From an uncultured Collinsella sp. (GTDB lineage Bacteria > Actinomycetota > Coriobacteriia > Coriobacteriales > Coriobacteriaceae): 56,070 bases of DNA. Where the stretch lies: assembly GCA_902479135.1 (NCBI GenBank), contig CABSNU010000012.1, forward strand, positions 1 to 56,070, read 5' to 3'. Under the pieces are notes generated by a model. The model was not told where the DNA came from, ran no database searches, and saw only the letters and a list, made by a program, of their open reading frames with translations. Position numbers and translations under genes: made by a program. The first letter of the stretch is position 1. The number at the start of each line of letters is the position of its first letter. Below, in pieces: positions 15,991 through 24,445 of this stretch.

Positions 15991-16014
15991 AACCCGTTCG
16001 TTCTAGAACGGGTT
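15991..16014 (+). terminator. stem-loop after guaB
   Basis: Inverted repeat AACCCGTTC / GAACGGGTT with a 6-nt loop, not followed by a T-run. Together with the hairpin at 16053 it probably ends the guaB transcript. Confidence 0.4.
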
Positions 16015-16052
16015 GCACATATAGGTTGAGTATCAACCACGTTATTTAGATA

Positions 16053-16095
16053 AAGCGAGATGCCTGCAAGTCGCAGACATCTCGCTTGTTGTATT
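16053..16095 (+). terminator. intrinsic-type terminator before leuS
   Basis: A perfect 10-bp stem AAGCGAGATG (16053-16062) / CATCTCGCTT (16078-16087) with a 15-nt loop, followed by a T-rich GTTGTATTT. It separates guaB from leuS. Confidence 0.65.
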
Positions 16096-16104
16096 TGCTA
16101 GAAT
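16096..16104 (+). promoter_or_regulatory. extended -10 promoter for leuS
   Basis: TGCTAGAAT (16096-16104) is an extended -10 (TGn then TAGAAT). No matching -35 is seen. Transcription from here would start near 16111 and include the long hairpin leader at 16131-16230. Confidence 0.45.
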
Positions 16105-16130
16105 CATCCAAGTTAACCCTAGGGTCGGGC

Positions 16131-16230
16131 GGCTAGGCTTTGCTCGCTGCAAGTTCCGCACGAGCCGAAGGCCACTTAATGTGGCCTTCGTGCGAGCAGG
16201 ACTGTCCGCAGCAGCGAGCAAAGCCTAGCC
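16131..16230 (+). promoter_or_regulatory. 100-nt leader hairpin with 20-bp perfect arms upstream of leuS
   Basis: The arms 16131-16150 and 16211-16230 are perfect reverse complements over 20 bp (GGCTAGGCTTTGCTCGCTGC on the left). Inside is a second perfect 10-bp hairpin, CGAAGGCCAC (16166-16175) / GTGGCCTTCG (16181-16190), with loop TTAAT. The element ends 33 bp before the leuS ATG. I see no T-box sequence, so it is not a recognisable T-box leader. It could be a cis-regulatory RNA, an mRNA stabiliser or a small inserted palindrome. Confidence 0.6.
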
Positions 16231-16262
16231 GACCGGCCCCAATCAAGTTAAAAGGAGCTGAT

Positions 16263-18839
16263 ATGTGCGATTGCACAGATCATAAGGACGAGATCCCTGC
16301 CTACGACGCGCAGGCCATTGAGTCCAGGTGGATGAAGGCCTGGGAGGACTCCAACCTCTTTGCCGTCGACACCGACGACAGCAAGCCCAAGAAGTACGTG
16401 CTCGAGATGTTCCCGTATCCGTCGGGCGACCTGCACATGGGCCACGCGCGCAACTACACCATCGGCGATGCCATGGCCCGTCAGGCCCGTATGCGCGGCT
16501 ACGACGTGCTGCACCCCATCGGCTTCGATGCCTTTGGCCTGCCCGCCGAGAACGCCGCCATCAAGCACAACACGCAGGCTGCCGCCTGGACGTATAAGAA
16601 CATGGACCAGGCGCTCGCCACGATGAAGCGCATGGGCTTCTCCTACGATCTGGATCGCATGGTCAAGACCTGCAGCCCCGACTACTATCGCTGGGGTCAG
16701 TGGATCTTTGAGAAGTTGTGGGAAAAGGGCCTGGTCTACCGCAAGAAGAACCCGGTCAACTGGTGCCCCACCTGCAAGACCGTTCTGGCCAACGAGCAGG
16801 TCACCGAGGGCAAGTGCTGGCGCTGCGGCACTGAGCCTGAGAAGCGCGACCTGGAGCAGTGGTACTTCAAGATTACCGAGTACTCCCAAGAGCTGCTCGA
16901 CGATCTGGAGAAGCTCCCCGGCTGGCCCGAGCGCGTCAAGCAGATGCAGGCCAACTGGATCGGTCGCTCCGAGGGCGCCGAGGTCGACTTTACCCTGTGC
17001 GACCAGGATGGCGAGCCCATCGAGGGCGACGAGGGCAAGATCACCGTCTTCACCACGCGTGCCGATACGCTCTTTGGCGTGTCCTTCTTTGTCCTGGCTC
17101 CCGAGTACGCCGGCCTGCATGAGCTCGTCGAGGGCACGGAGTACGAGGAGGCCGTGACCAAGATCGTCGAGGACTCCAAGCACATCTCTGCCGTCGAGCG
17201 TGCCCAGGGCACCCTCGAGAAGCACGGTGCCTTTACCGGTCGCTATGTGGTAAACCCCGTCAACGGCGAGAAGGTTCCCGTGTGGGTTGCCGACTACGTC
17301 GTTGCCGACTACGGCACCGGTGCCGTCATGGCCGTTCCCTGTGGCGACCAGCGCGACTTTGAGTTTGCCCGCAAGTACGACCTGCCGATCGTGCCGATCA
17401 TCCTGGACGATGACGATCGCGCTGCCGTCGAGGCCAGCGGCGAGACCATCGATACCTTCCATGCCGAGACCGTCGACTGGGATTGCGCCCACGCTGCCGA
17501 GGGCACGCTCGTCCAGTCCGGCAAGTACACCGGCATGCGCGGCGGTAAGCACTCCGAGGGCGAGGCTGCCATCGTGGCCGACCTCGAGGCCATGGGCTGC
17601 GGCCGTCGCAAGGTCGAGTTCCGCCTTCGCGACTGGCTCATCAGCCGCCAGCGCTATTGGGGCAACCCCATCCCGGCCATCCACTGTGAGCACTGCGGCA
17701 TTGTGCCCGTGCCCGAGGATCAGCTGCCGGTGACGCTGCCCGAGAACCTGGACCTGGGCGCCGGCGAGACCCTCGCCGAGTGCAAGGACTTCTACGAGAC
17801 CACCTGCCCGGTCTGCGGCCGCCCGGCTAAGCGCGAGACCGATACCATGGACACCTTCACCTGCTCCAGCTGGTATTACCTGCGCTATACCGACCCGCAC
17901 AACACCGAGCTGCCCTTCTCCCGCGAGGCGGCAGACCGTTGGATGCCCGTCGATAACTACATCGGTGGCATTGAGCACGCCATTCTGCACCTGCTCTACA
18001 GCCGCTTCTTTACCAAGGCGCTGCGCGACCTGGGCCTGTTGAGCGTTGACGAGCCCTTTACCAACCTGCTGTGCCAGGGCATGGTCAAGGACGAGAACGG
18101 CGACACCATGTCCAAGTCCAAGGGCAACGTCGTGCCCCCGAGTTCGGTCATCGAGCCCTACGGCGCCGATACCATGCGTCTGGCGATCCTGTTTATCGCC
18201 CCGCCCGAGAAGGACTTCGACTGGGATCCCAAGGCCGTCGAGGGCGCCAACCGCTTTATCAAGCGCGCCTGGCGTATCGTGTGGCAGCTCGTCCAGTCCG
18301 GCGATGCCAACGTGGCCTTCGACAAGTCCGTGCTCGACGAGACTGCGATGAAGCTCTACCGCGAGCGTCACCGCACCATTGCCAAGTGCACCGAGGACTT
18401 CGATCGCGGCCAGTTCAACACCGCGATCTCGGCCGTCATGGAGCTTGTCAACGCGGCGAGCGCCTACCTCAACGCCACCGAGGGCACTGACCGCGACAAG
18501 GCCCTGTGCTACGGCGTGGCCAAGGACATCGTGAGCGTCCTGGCGCCCATCTGCCCGTTCTGGGCCGATGAGCTATGGCACGAGGCGCTCGGCTGCGAGG
18601 GCAACGCCTACACCGCCGCCTGGCCCGAGTTCGACCTGGCCGAGTCCATCGAGGACACGGTGCAGATCGTCGTCCAGGTGCTCGGCAAGGTCCGTGGCCG
18701 CATCGACGTGGCTCGCGATGCCTCCAACGAGGAAATGCAGGCTGCCGCCGAGGCCGCTGTCGCTAAGTGGACCGAGGGCAAGACGGTCGTCAAGGCCATC
18801 TGCGTGCCCGGCAAGCTTGTCAACCTGGTGGTTAAGTAA
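16263..18839 (+). CDS. leuS: Leucyl-tRNA synthetase
   Basis: 858 residues from ATG 16263, chosen because AAAGGAG lies five bases upstream; earlier in-frame codons fall within the leader hairpin. It charges tRNA-Leu with leucine. The HIGH motif is DLHMGHARNY (His58, His61); a CP1 editing insertion spans roughly residues 220-420; the KMSKS motif is TMSKSKGN (615-619). Zinc-type cysteines occur in NWCPTCKTV/CWRC and CEHCGI/CPVC. Length is typical for bacterial LeuS. It is apparently transcribed alone, with its own leader and a strong terminator. Confidence 0.97.
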   Translation: MCDCTDHKDEIPAYDAQAIESRWMKAWEDSNLFAVDTDDSKPKKYVLEMFPYPSGDLHMGHARNYTIGDAMARQARMRGYDVLHPIGFDAFGLPAENAAIKHNTQAAAWTYKNMDQALATMKRMGFSYDLDRMVKTCSPDYYRWGQWIFEKLWEKGLVYRKKNPVNWCPTCKTVLANEQVTEGKCWRCGTEPEKRDLEQWYFKITEYSQELLDDLEKLPGWPERVKQMQANWIGRSEGAEVDFTLCDQDGEPIEGDEGKITVFTTRADTLFGVSFFVLAPEYAGLHELVEGTEYEEAVTKIVEDSKHISAVERAQGTLEKHGAFTGRYVVNPVNGEKVPVWVADYVVADYGTGAVMAVPCGDQRDFEFARKYDLPIVPIILDDDDRAAVEASGETIDTFHAETVDWDCAHAAEGTLVQSGKYTGMRGGKHSEGEAAIVADLEAMGCGRRKVEFRLRDWLISRQRYWGNPIPAIHCEHCGIVPVPEDQLPVTLPENLDLGAGETLAECKDFYETTCPVCGRPAKRETDTMDTFTCSSWYYLRYTDPHNTELPFSREAADRWMPVDNYIGGIEHAILHLLYSRFFTKALRDLGLLSVDEPFTNLLCQGMVKDENGDTMSKSKGNVVPPSSVIEPYGADTMRLAILFIAPPEKDFDWDPKAVEGANRFIKRAWRIVWQLVQSGDANVAFDKSVLDETAMKLYRERHRTIAKCTEDFDRGQFNTAISAVMELVNAASAYLNATEGTDRDKALCYGVAKDIVSVLAPICPFWADELWHEALGCEGNAYTAAWPEFDLAESIEDTVQIVVQVLGKVRGRIDVARDASNEEMQAAAEAAVAKWTEGKTVVKAICVPGKLVNLVVK

Positions 18840-18868
18840 ACGCCGCGCGCATTGTTGACGTGTTAAAG

Positions 18869-18904
18869 ACGAGGGGCGATCCGATTGGGTCGTCCCTCGT
18901 TTTG
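18869..18904 (+). terminator. intrinsic terminator after leuS
   Basis: Stem ACGAGGG (18869-18875) / CCCTCGT (18894-18900), extended by a CGA/TCG pair across one mismatch, followed by TTTTG. It lies 30 bp after the leuS stop and may also serve the convergent lipoprotein gene. Confidence 0.8.
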
Positions 18905-18943
18905 CGTTATATGCCCTGCTTGGCTTGTGCCGAGCGTCACCCT

Positions 18944-19516
18944 CTACGGAATGTGTACCAAGTCCCTAAAGTAGACGTTGCCGGTTTGCTCCTCGAACAT
19001 CCAGATATTAAGGTAGATGTCGTTGAGGTCGTTGTTCACGTCAAAGTCCGGATCGTCGAAGGTGCCTACAAAGGTGAGCATCGCGGTCGTTTCTTCGCCT
19101 GCGGCGACAGGCTGGCGCATGCGCACGTCGCGGACGACACCGTTGACGTAGGCATAAGCATCGACATCGCCAAACATCATGTCGACATCGGTGTTGTTTG
19201 TCACCGCAAAGACCAGCACGGCATCGCCGTAGCCGTCGGTGTCCTTGCCCACGCAGGTAACATGGACGTTCTCGTCTGCCTCAAGGTCGATGGGGAACTG
19301 TTCTTGGGGGTCGGGACCCAGTCCCTGGGGATCGATTTCGTCTTCGTTGATTTTATCGAAGCTACCCTGTGGCGTCGTTTCCTCGGCAGCTTCGGTGCTT
19401 CCGGGATTCGGCTTAGATGGCCCGGTTTTGCCATCGATATTGCTGCATCCCATCAGGGCGAACGAGCAGACTGCGATGGCGAGCGCGGTCGTACAGAGGG
19501 TGCCGAGACGTTTCAT
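18944..19516 (-). CDS. Secreted lipoprotein with DUF5067-like domain
   Basis: 190 residues on the minus strand from ATG at 19516 with AGGAGG six bases upstream. The signal peptide MKRLGTLCTTALAIAV ends in the lipobox ALMGC (Cys24), so lipid attachment outside the membrane is expected. A Pro/Glu-rich linker (about 28-70) is followed by a beta-rich domain with VLVFAVTNNTDVDMMFGDV and TAMLTFVGTFDDPDFDV, the pattern of DUF5067/telomeric repeat-binding-factor-2-like lipoprotein domains common in Gram-positive gut bacteria. Function is unknown. It is monocistronic and convergent with leuS. Confidence 0.75.
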   Translation of the reverse strand: MKRLGTLCTTALAIAVCSFALMGCSNIDGKTGPSKPNPGSTEAAEETTPQGSFDKINEDEIDPQGLGPDPQEQFPIDLEADENVHVTCVGKDTDGYGDAVLVFAVTNNTDVDMMFGDVDAYAYVNGVVRDVRMRQPVAAGEETTAMLTFVGTFDDPDFDVNNDLNDIYLNIWMFEEQTGNVYFRDLVHIP

Positions 19517-19777
19517 GGGTGCCTCCTTGCCGTAGGGTTTTGGAAGGTTGTGCGGCCAATGCGCGCGGCCGGCCTTTTGCTGCAGAATGTCCCTAGCTGT
19601 AGTCTGGCCGATGTGCACCCAAGCGAGGAATGCCCATATGGCCCGATTCGGTAGGCGCGCTGGGGCGCATGGCCCGTTTTGGGGCTGTTGAGGGTGCGCC
19701 GCATGGGGCTCCTCGGCCAATTGTCCTATTCTTGTGGAGAAGCTGTGCGCACGCTGACCTGCAGATTCGTACGGTGC
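19517..19777. other. intergenic gap between divergent lipoprotein and rimP operon
   Basis: About 260 bp without a convincing gene. It should hold the lipoprotein promoter on the minus strand. In-frame extension upstream of rimP across this gap has no ribosome site. No repeat or RNA recognised. Confidence 0.5.
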
Positions 19778-19806
19778 TTGCACGTTTCCGCAGCTATTGG
19801 TATAGT
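19778..19806 (+). promoter_or_regulatory. promoter of the rimP-nusA-infB operon
   Basis: -35 TTGCAC (19778-19783), 17-bp spacer, -10 TATAGT (19801-19806): an almost ideal housekeeping sigma promoter. Transcription should begin near 19813, giving a leader of about 72 nt that contains a terminator-like hairpin before rimP. Confidence 0.8.
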
Positions 19807-19831
19807 TTGCTTGTAAATGAAGTTGTAATTG

Positions 19832-19864
19832 AAAGAAGTGGGGTTTCGGCCCCGCTTCTTTTTT
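19832..19864 (+). terminator. leader terminator/attenuator before rimP
   Basis: A stem of about 12 bp, AAAGAAGTGGGG (19832-19843) pairing with CCCCGCTTCTTT (19850-19861) through a 6-nt loop and one G-T pair, runs directly into T residues. It lies between the promoter at 19778-19806 and the rimP ribosome site, so most transcripts would have to read through it. This is the layout of a transcription attenuator. Confidence 0.75.
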
Positions 19865-19884
19865 GTATGGATGGAGGTGCCGCA

Positions 19885-20379
19885 ATGGTCAAGACCAAGA
19901 CCGAGCAGGCGATCATCGACGCGCTCGAGGCCGTCGCTCCCCAGCACGATGTCGACATCGTCGACGTCGAGCTCGTGGGCGCCACCAAGGCCCCCTGCGT
20001 GCGCGTGCGTATCGAGGGTGCCGAGGGTCAGAGCCTGTCTCTCAACGACGTCACGGCCAACACCAAGTGGGTCGGCGATGTGATTGAGGAGCTCGACCCT
20101 ATCTCTTCGAGCTATACGCTTGAGGTGTCGAGCCCGGGCATGGCGCGCCCGCTGCGCCGTCCTCGCGACTTTGCCCGCTTTGTGGGCGAGAACTGTGAGC
20201 TCACCTCCACCGCTACCGAGGGCCGTCGCAAGTACGCCGGTAAGATTGCCGCTGCGACCGAGACCGACGTGACCCTCGAGCTCGAGGACGGCGAGTCCGT
20301 CACCCTCGATTTCTCTGATGTTAAAAAGTGCAAGTTGAAGCCCACCTACGACTTCAAGCCCGCGAAGGAAGGAAAGTAA
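19885..20379 (+). CDS. rimP: Ribosome maturation factor RimP
   Basis: 164 residues from ATG 19885; GGAGGT lies seven bases upstream and favours it over ATG 19867. RimP assists late 30S subunit assembly. The N-terminal domain has VDIVDVELVGA and the strand CVRVRIEG, followed by the conserved LEVSSPGMARPLRRPRDF (about 85-102), and a C-terminal SH3-like barrel (KYAGKIAAATETDVTLEL). It is the first gene of a rimP-nusA-infB operon, with nusA starting 1 bp after its stop. Confidence 0.95.
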   Translation: MVKTKTEQAIIDALEAVAPQHDVDIVDVELVGATKAPCVRVRIEGAEGQSLSLNDVTANTKWVGDVIEELDPISSSYTLEVSSPGMARPLRRPRDFARFVGENCELTSTATEGRRKYAGKIAAATETDVTLELEDGESVTLDFSDVKKCKLKPTYDFKPAKEGK

Positions 20380-20380
20380 G

Positions 20381-21628
20381 ATGGCAGCATCCGACATGAT
20401 GTCCGCCCTGATGGAGCTTTGCCAGGAGAAGCACATCGACCAGCTCTACCTGATCGACCGCCTGGAGCAGTCGCTCGCCAAGAGCTATGCCGAGATCCTG
20501 CATCTTGAGTGGGGCGCCAAGGTGACCATCGACCGCACCACCGGCAAGATCTACGTCTACCGCCTGGAGCCGATCGACGATTCCATGGACGAGGAGGGCA
20601 ACTTCACCGAGTTCGAGGAGATCGACGTCACCCCCAAGAACACGAGCCGTATCGCTGCCCAGCACGCCAAGGCCGAGATCAACGCCATCGTGCGTAACTC
20701 CGCCCGCGAGCAGATCTACGAGGAGTTCTCCGGCCGCATCGGTGACCTCATCAGCGGTACCGTGCTGCAGTCCACGCCCGACTTCACGATCGTCAAGATT
20801 CGTGAAGGCGTCGAGGCCGAGTTGCCGCACTTCGATCAGCGCCGTTACGAGAACGAGCGCAACGAGCGTCCGATGGGCGAGCGCTACCTGCACAACCAGC
20901 ATATCAAGGCCGTGATCATCGACGTTCGCGACCCCAACTCCAACCTGCAGCCGGTTCGTGGCGAGCACAGCCGTCCGCCGATTGTCATCTCCCGTACCCA
21001 CCCCGAGCTCATGCGTCGTCTGTTTGAGCAGGAGGTGCCCGAGATCTATGAGGGCACCGTCCAGATCAAGTCGATCGCCCGCGAGCCCGGTCAGCGCTCC
21101 AAGGTTGCCGTCCACTCGCTCGACGACCGTCTGGATCCCGTGGGCGCCTGCGTCGGCCCCAAGGGCAGCCGTGTTCGCGCTGTCGTGGGCGAGCTCCGTG
21201 GCGAGCGCGTCGACGTCATCCTGTGGGATGCCGATCCTGCCGTCTACGTCGCCAACGCCCTGTCGCCCGCTAAGGTCACCCGCGTCCTCATCGACGAGGA
21301 GAAGGCCTACGCCGGCGTCATCGTGCCCGACGACCAGCTGTCCCTCGCCATCGGCAAGGAAGGCCAGAACGCCCGCCTCGCTGCGCGCTTGACCGGCTGG
21401 CACATCGACATCAAGTCCGAGACGCTTGCCGCCGACATCCTCAAGAACGTTCCCGTTCACGAGGAGCCCGCCGCCGACCTGATCGGTGACGAGGAGGACG
21501 AGGACGTCCGCCGCTGCGAGTACGTGTCCGAGGACGGCATCCAGTGCCGCAACCAGGCCCGTCCCGGCTCCCGTTTCTGCGGTGTCCACGACACCGACGC
21601 CTTCGATGATGCGGAGGACCTGATCTAG
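20381..21628 (+). CDS. nusA: Transcription factor NusA with C-terminal Cys/His module
   Basis: 415 residues from ATG 20381. NusA binds RNA polymerase and nascent RNA to control pausing, termination and antitermination. Domains in order: N-terminal RNAP-binding domain (about 1-125), S1 domain (ISGTVLQSTPDFTIVKI), then KH1/KH2 with CVGPKGSRVRAVV and LAIGKEGQNARLAARL. The C-terminus departs from the usual form: after an acidic linker it has Cys379, Cys389, Cys400 and His403 in a C-x9-C-x10-C-x2-H arrangement containing GSRFC, like small zinc-binding modules. The ylxR/rnpM gene that usually follows nusA is missing. Autoregulation through the leader hairpin is plausible. Confidence 0.93.
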   Translation: MAASDMMSALMELCQEKHIDQLYLIDRLEQSLAKSYAEILHLEWGAKVTIDRTTGKIYVYRLEPIDDSMDEEGNFTEFEEIDVTPKNTSRIAAQHAKAEINAIVRNSAREQIYEEFSGRIGDLISGTVLQSTPDFTIVKIREGVEAELPHFDQRRYENERNERPMGERYLHNQHIKAVIIDVRDPNSNLQPVRGEHSRPPIVISRTHPELMRRLFEQEVPEIYEGTVQIKSIAREPGQRSKVAVHSLDDRLDPVGACVGPKGSRVRAVVGELRGERVDVILWDADPAVYVANALSPAKVTRVLIDEEKAYAGVIVPDDQLSLAIGKEGQNARLAARLTGWHIDIKSETLAADILKNVPVHEEPAADLIGDEEDEDVRRCEYVSEDGIQCRNQARPGSRFCGVHDTDAFDDAEDLI

Positions 21629-21636
21629 CGCGCGGT

Positions 21637-21698
21637 CGCGCCGGGCGGGTCCCGGCGCGTCTCCCACGCTCGTTCAGTCTCTAGGCACCTAAGGTGCC
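21637..21698 (+). promoter_or_regulatory. two hairpins between nusA and infB
   Basis: A perfect 9-bp stem CGCGCCGGG / CCCGGCGCG (21637-21659, 5-nt loop) follows the nusA stop, and a 6-bp stem GGCACC / GGTGCC (21684-21698) lies 21 bp before infB. Neither has a T-run, so they look like processing or partial-termination structures within the operon. Confidence 0.5.
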
Positions 21699-21719
21699 AG
21701 AAAGGGTAGGTGAAGTCAT

Positions 21720-24434
21720 ATGGCAAAAGTCCGTGTGTCCACCCTGGCCAAAGAGTTCGGCATGACCTCCAAGGAACTGATGGGTCATCTCGCCGAAATG
21801 AAGATTCCCGCTAAGTCCGCTTCCTCCACCTTGGAGGACGCCTATGTCGCCATGGTCCGCAAGCAGCTCGCCTCGGTGATCGAGGCCCGCGCTCAGGAAG
21901 TCGAGGCCGCCAAGCAGGCCGAGGAGCAGGCAGCTGCCGCCGAGGAGGCCGCACGTGCCGCCGAGGCCGAGCGCGAGCGCATCGCCGCCGAGAAGGCCCG
22001 CGAGGAGGAGCGCCGCCAGTTTGCCGCAGCCCAGGCTGCCGAGGAGGCTGCCCGCGCCGAGGCCGAGGCCAAGAAGAAGGCCGAGCAGGAGCGCCTTGCC
22101 CGCGAGAAGGAGGAGGCTGCCCGCGAGGCCCAGCGCCGCGCCGTTCCCGCTTCCGACTCCGGTTCGCGCTTCCGTTCGCTGCTCGACCAGATTGCCGCAC
22201 AGGAGACCGTGCTCAAGGAGAAGAAGGACGCCGAGGACAAGGCCAAGGCCGAGCGCGCCGCCGAGCGCGGTAACCGTCGTGGCGGCAACAACGACCGCCG
22301 CGGTGGCCGCCGTAACGATCGCAACGCCTCCGACAACAACTCCGAGCGTAACGCCTCCGAGAGCCGTCCGCACAGCCATCGCACCAACGCCAGCAACAAC
22401 GTCGCTGCCGGCATGGACTTCCCCAACCCCGACAAGCAGGGCAAGGGCAAGAAGCGCAAGGGCGGTCACAACAACGAAGAGGACCACTATAGCCGCATGG
22501 CTCGCGAGGCCGAGGAGTATAGCCGCGAGAAGGTGCTCGAGGAGGCTCGTGCTGCCGTCGAGGAGGCCTCTCGCGAGTCCACCGGTCGCCGCAAGAAGCG
22601 CAAGGAGAAGCGCGAGCGCGAGGCTGCCAAGGCTCAGGAGGAGCGCAAGATAGAGGAGGCGCTGGCCCAGGGCGTGAACCCCGAGGAGCTCGACGCCATC
22701 AAGGTTTCCCAGGGCGTTACCGTCCAGGAGCTTGCCGAGGCCCTCGACGTTCCGGCCAACGACATCATCAAGCGCCTGTTCCTGCTGGGCACGCCGCTCA
22801 CCATGACGCAGTCCATGTCCGACGACCTCGTCGAGCTCGTTGCCGACGACCTGGGCCGTCAGATTAAGATCATCACCCCCGAGGAGGAGAACACCTTCTC
22901 GTTCTACGACGATCCCGCCGACCTTAAGCCGCGCGCCCCGGTCGTCACCGTCATGGGCCACGTCGACCACGGCAAGACGAGCCTCCTCGACGCTATCCGT
23001 CACACCGGCGTCGCTGCCGGCGAGGCGGGCGGCATCACGCAGGCCATCGGCGCTTCGCAGGTCATGATCAACGACCGCAAGATCACCTTCATCGATACCC
23101 CTGGCCACGCCACCTTTACGGCCATGCGTGCCCGCGGTGCCAAGGTGACCGACATCGTCATTCTGATCGTGGCCGCCGACGACGGCGTCATGCCCCAGAC
23201 CATCGAGTCGATCAACCACGCCAAGGCCGCCGGTGTTCCCATCGTCGTCGCCGTCAACAAGATCGATAAGCCGGGCGCCAACCCCGACCGCGTGCGCCAG
23301 GAGCTCACCGAGTACGGCATCATCCCCGAGGAGTGGGGCGGACAGAACATGTTCGTCAACATCTCGGCCAAGCAGAAGATCGGTATCGACGACCTTCTGG
23401 AGACCGTCCTGCTCCAGGCCGACGTGCTCGAGCTCAAGGCCAACCCCGATACGTTCGCTTCGGGCAACGTCCTCGAGGCTAAGCTCGACAAGGGCCGCGG
23501 TTCGGTTGCCACCGTGCTCGTGACCCGCGGTACCCTGCATGTGGGCGACACGCTGGTCGCCGGCCTCACCTATGGTCGCGTCCGCGCCATGCTCGACCCC
23601 AAGGGCAACGCCGTCACCGAGGCCGGTCCCTCCGACGCCGTCGAGATCCTGGGCCTGCAGTCCGTGCCCAACGCCGGCGACGAGTTCCGCGTGTTCGAGG
23701 ACGAGCGCGAGGCTCGCGCCCTTGCCGACGAGCGTTCGCTCAAGGCTCGTATCGAGGAGCAGAGCCGCGTCAAGCACGTCACGCTCGAGAACCTCTTCGA
23801 GACCATTGCCGACGCCGAGGTCAAGGAGCTCAACCTGATCATCAAGGCCGACGTCCAGGGCTCTATCGAGGCCCTTCAGGATTCGCTCGACAAGATGGAT
23901 CAGTCCGAGGTTCGCATCAACACGATCCACTCCGCCGTTGGCGCCATCAACGAGACCGACGTCGTCCTGGCCGACGCCTCCAACGCCATCATCATCGGCT
24001 TTGGCGTCCGTCCCGACGGTAAGGCCCGCTCCGCTGCCGAGCGCGAGGGCGTCGAGATCCGTTGCTACGACGTCATCTACAAGTGCCTCGAGGACCTCGA
24101 CGCTGCCCGCATCGGTATGCTCAAGCCCACCGAGGTCGAGGTCTCCACGGGTTCCGCAACCGTTCTGGACACCTTCAAGGTGCCCAAGGTCGGTATCGCC
24201 GCTGGCGTCCGCGTCGAAGAGGGCGAGATCGCCGCGACCGATTCCGTGCGCCTGGTGCGCGACGGCATCGTGGTCTTCAACGGTAAAATCGCCTCGATGC
24301 GCCACTACAAGGACGAGGCCAAGAGCCTCAAGAGCGGTTCCGAGGGCGGCATTGGCCTGGAGAACTTCCAGGACATCAAGCCTGGCGACACCATTGAGGG
24401 CTACCGTATCGACCAGGTTGCCCGTACCGAGTAG
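21720..24434 (+). CDS. infB: Translation initiation factor IF-2
   Basis: 904 residues from ATG 21720. It is the GTPase that recruits initiator tRNA to the 30S subunit. The first 55 residues are the IF2-N domain (VSTLAKEFGMTSKELMGHL). Residues about 60-300 are a long Ala/Glu/Arg-rich, probably helical and disordered linker with an Asn/Arg-rich patch (RGGNNDRRGG). A second IF2-N domain leads into the G domain: GHVDHGKT (413-420), DTPGHATF and NKIDKPGAN. Domains II-IV follow to the end (LENFQDIKPGDTIEGYRI). The linker composition is unusual but typical for high-GC Gram-positives. Confidence 0.97.
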   Translation: MAKVRVSTLAKEFGMTSKELMGHLAEMKIPAKSASSTLEDAYVAMVRKQLASVIEARAQEVEAAKQAEEQAAAAEEAARAAEAERERIAAEKAREEERRQFAAAQAAEEAARAEAEAKKKAEQERLAREKEEAAREAQRRAVPASDSGSRFRSLLDQIAAQETVLKEKKDAEDKAKAERAAERGNRRGGNNDRRGGRRNDRNASDNNSERNASESRPHSHRTNASNNVAAGMDFPNPDKQGKGKKRKGGHNNEEDHYSRMAREAEEYSREKVLEEARAAVEEASRESTGRRKKRKEKREREAAKAQEERKIEEALAQGVNPEELDAIKVSQGVTVQELAEALDVPANDIIKRLFLLGTPLTMTQSMSDDLVELVADDLGRQIKIITPEEENTFSFYDDPADLKPRAPVVTVMGHVDHGKTSLLDAIRHTGVAAGEAGGITQAIGASQVMINDRKITFIDTPGHATFTAMRARGAKVTDIVILIVAADDGVMPQTIESINHAKAAGVPIVVAVNKIDKPGANPDRVRQELTEYGIIPEEWGGQNMFVNISAKQKIGIDDLLETVLLQADVLELKANPDTFASGNVLEAKLDKGRGSVATVLVTRGTLHVGDTLVAGLTYGRVRAMLDPKGNAVTEAGPSDAVEILGLQSVPNAGDEFRVFEDEREARALADERSLKARIEEQSRVKHVTLENLFETIADAEVKELNLIIKADVQGSIEALQDSLDKMDQSEVRINTIHSAVGAINETDVVLADASNAIIIGFGVRPDGKARSAAEREGVEIRCYDVIYKCLEDLDAARIGMLKPTEVEVSTGSATVLDTFKVPKVGIAAGVRVEEGEIAATDSVRLVRDGIVVFNGKIASMRHYKDEAKSLKSGSEGGIGLENFQDIKPGDTIEGYRIDQVARTE

Positions 24435-24445
24435 GGGGTAGCGCT

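Noticed and set aside
16108..16262. T-box riboswitch upstream of leuS
   Set aside because: The gene context fits, but I find no conserved T-box sequence (AGGGTGGNACCGCG type) or specifier loop; only long perfect hairpins.
16248..18371. 707-codon minus-strand frame opposite leuS
   Set aside because: It is a by-product of high GC and codon bias; leuS motifs on the plus strand are complete and there is no ribosome site for the antisense frame.
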